Part shown: piece by piece, positions 45,829 through 46,870 of the stretch | Layout of the letters: each line of letters begins with the position of its first letter | Position numbering within the stretch: position 1 is the first letter of the stretch | Assembly: GCA_052273625.1 (NCBI GenBank) | Contig: DAVZHW010000014.1 | Span: 1-46,870 of the forward strand | Direction: 5' to 3' | Length of the DNA: 46,870 bases | Source: Fimenecus sp052273625 | GTDB taxonomy: Bacteria > Bacillota > Clostridia > Oscillospirales > Acutalibacteraceae | The notes under the pieces: generated by a model | The model's input: the letters and a program-made list of their open reading frames with translations, nothing else | What the model was told of the DNA's origin: nothing | The model's database searches: none | Position numbers and translations under genes: made by a program

Positions 45829-46644
45829 ATGGCGGTAAAACTAATTGTAACAGACCTTGACGGTACGCTTATGTCGCCTGATCATCAGACCGTGAGCGAA
45901 CGCACTAAAAATGCGTTGAAAACGGCGCATGATAACGGTGTTAAAATCGCAATCGCAACGGGTAGAACTCTAACATTTACAGATAATGTAACCTCGCAGG
46001 TGCCGTTCGTGGATTATGTAATTTATTCTAACGGCGCAGCGGTTTTTGACAGAAACGCAGGAAAGAATATTTATAAAAACTGTATTTCGGCGGAGCATAC
46101 CGAGGAAATCCTCACTCTGCTTGACGGCTTTCCGATTTATTATAATCTCTATGTTGACGGAAAAATTTTTCTCCAAAACGACAAGATGGGATATTATGTA
46201 AATCACGGACTTCCGCAGAAATTTCTTGACGAGTTCACAAGGCTTTCGGTGGCGTCCGACAAGCTTGCAAGCGATTTGAAGGGCGAATGTGCCGAGATAA
46301 TCGCACTTTATAGCGTGAGTGATGAGCACAAAAGTCGGTTGATTCCCGAGTTTGAGAAGCGCCGGCTTTACATCACATCTTCCTTGCCCGATGAAATCGA
46401 GATAACCGCACCGAATGTAAACAAGGGTACGGCACTTGACGGCTTTTGCAGAGAAATCGGCGTTGATAGTAGCAATGTTATGGCATTTGGCGATGCTATG
46501 AATGATTACGAGATGCTCAAATTCGCAAAATATTCCTTTGCGATGGGAAATGCGATTGACGAGATTAAAAATATCGCAAATTATCAAGCTGACAGCAATG
46601 CCAATGACGGACTCGCAAAAGCAGTCGAGGAATATATGAATTGA
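45829..46644 (+). CDS. Cof-type HAD-superfamily phosphatase
   Basis: A 271-residue cytoplasmic Mg2+-dependent phosphatase. Motif I DLDGT places the nucleophile at Asp9 and the acid at Asp11; motif II is in IAIATGR; motif IV is GDAMNDYEM. A type IIB (Cof) cap domain lies between, about residues 80-190. Such enzymes dephosphorylate sugar phosphates or flavin precursors; the substrate is not readable. Its 12-bp spacing from uxaC suggests co-transcription, perhaps to remove sugar-phosphate by-products. Confidence 0.92.
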   Translation: MAVKLIVTDLDGTLMSPDHQTVSERTKNALKTAHDNGVKIAIATGRTLTFTDNVTSQVPFVDYVIYSNGAAVFDRNAGKNIYKNCISAEHTEEILTLLDGFPIYYNLYVDGKIFLQNDKMGYYVNHGLPQKFLDEFTRLSVASDKLASDLKGECAEIIALYSVSDEHKSRLIPEFEKRRLYITSSLPDEIEITAPNVNKGTALDGFCREIGVDSSNVMAFGDAMNDYEMLKFAKYSFAMGNAIDEIKNIANYQADSNANDGLAKAVEEYMN

Positions 46645-46734
46645 ATTTGATATTTTACCGCCCTACGCTGCGAAATTAAAATTTTTCGTCTTGTATATGG
46701 CTTTTATCGAATTTAACAATTTATGCACCCGTAG

Positions 46735-46755
46735 GGACAGGGCTCGCCCCTGTCC
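46735..46755 (-). repeat. Dispersed intergenic repeat B, copy 2 (inverted)
   Basis: GGACAGGG (46735-46742) and CCCTGTCC (46748-46755). On the minus strand, together with the flanking CTACGGG, it matches 278-304 with one base difference. The 46645-46870 spacer holds no gene. Confidence 0.7.
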
Positions 46756-46803
46756 GCAAAAAATTACATATAAATTCACATCCACGGACAACCGCATATT
46801 CAG

Positions 46804-46855
46804 GCTCCCTCTGATGAGGGAGCTGTCGTTTTTCGAAGAAAAATGACTGAGGGAG
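46804..46855 (+). repeat. Dispersed intergenic repeat A, copy 2
   Basis: GCTCCCTC-TGAT-GAGGGAGC forms a hairpin (46804-46823), leading into the same block as 152-190 (GAGGGAGCTGTCG..., AAAAATGACT). The window ends shortly afterwards, so the right limit of the repeat is unknown. Confidence 0.7.
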
Positions 46856-46870
46856 AGATAACGAAAGTTT

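Noticed and set aside
1..46870. Prophage, integrative element or defence island
   Set aside because: No integrase, transposase, phage structural, restriction-modification or toxin-antitoxin genes are visible; gene content is metabolic and housekeeping.

Overview
This window looks like chromosomal core sequence from an anaerobic, probably gut-associated member of the Clostridia (Oscillospiraceae/Ruminococcaceae-like; lineage inferred). The basis is the gene content (rubrerythrin, ferrous-iron Feo system, fucose and glucuronate catabolism), a glmS ribozyme, type I beta DAHP synthase, strong Shine-Dalgarno sites and TTGACA-17-TG(n)TATAAT type promoters. I see no phage, transposase, CRISPR array, rRNA or tRNA gene. 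Both window ends carry the same family of dispersed intergenic palindromes.

Layout. 1-2960: dispersed repeats, a small membrane protein, a DUF1846 protein and uracil-DNA glycosylase on the minus strand. 3034-5677: metal-resistance operon (stand-alone HMA protein, HMA-less P-type Zn/Cd ATPase, SmtB/CadC-like repressor) behind a near-consensus promoter and a 10-2-10 operator palindrome. 5927-10363: L-fucose operon (aldolase, mutarotase, kinase, isomerase). 10545-14664: XRE regulator, sodium:amino-acid symporter, small membrane protein, COG2509-type FAD dehydrogenase. 14734-18420: polysaccharide-export ABC permease and ATPase with a two-domain glycosyltransferase. 18539-21891: feoA-feoA-feoB and a Cys-rich partner, with two matching operator-like palindromes. 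21945-25144: HMA protein, TrmO, DUF5662 protein, MltG-like lipoprotein, membrane XRE protein. 25196-27280 (minus): glmS under a glmS ribozyme. 27339-32663: membrane protein, histidine phosphatase, XRE regulator, rubrerythrin, and a minus-strand trmN6-rsmI-unknown gene run. 32712-40256: YebC, then an aromatic amino-acid operon aroF-tyrA-aroB-aroA-aroC-pheA. 40477-42471: birA and rpsF-ssb-rpsR. 42554-43950 (minus): three small anchored proteins of unknown function. 44410-46644: uxaC and a Cof-type HAD phosphatase.

The two most interesting signals are RNA-level. (1) Upstream of aroF is a 32-codon ORF with a strong RBS in which 11 residues are Phe or Tyr, followed by an intrinsic terminator. Segments within it can form mutually exclusive helices (1:2, 2:3 antiterminator, 3:4 terminator). 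This is the layout of classical leader-peptide attenuation, controlling an operon that makes Phe and Tyr. (2) Between rsmI and an unknown membrane-anchored gene lie two 135-bp copies of an element that, read on the minus strand, folds as a hairpin plus an H-type pseudoknot ending at the next gene's ribosome-binding region. The only two differences between copies leave the predicted pairing intact. It is a candidate undescribed cis-regulatory RNA or a structured mobile repeat.

All functional calls are from reading motifs and gene context; no database search was run.
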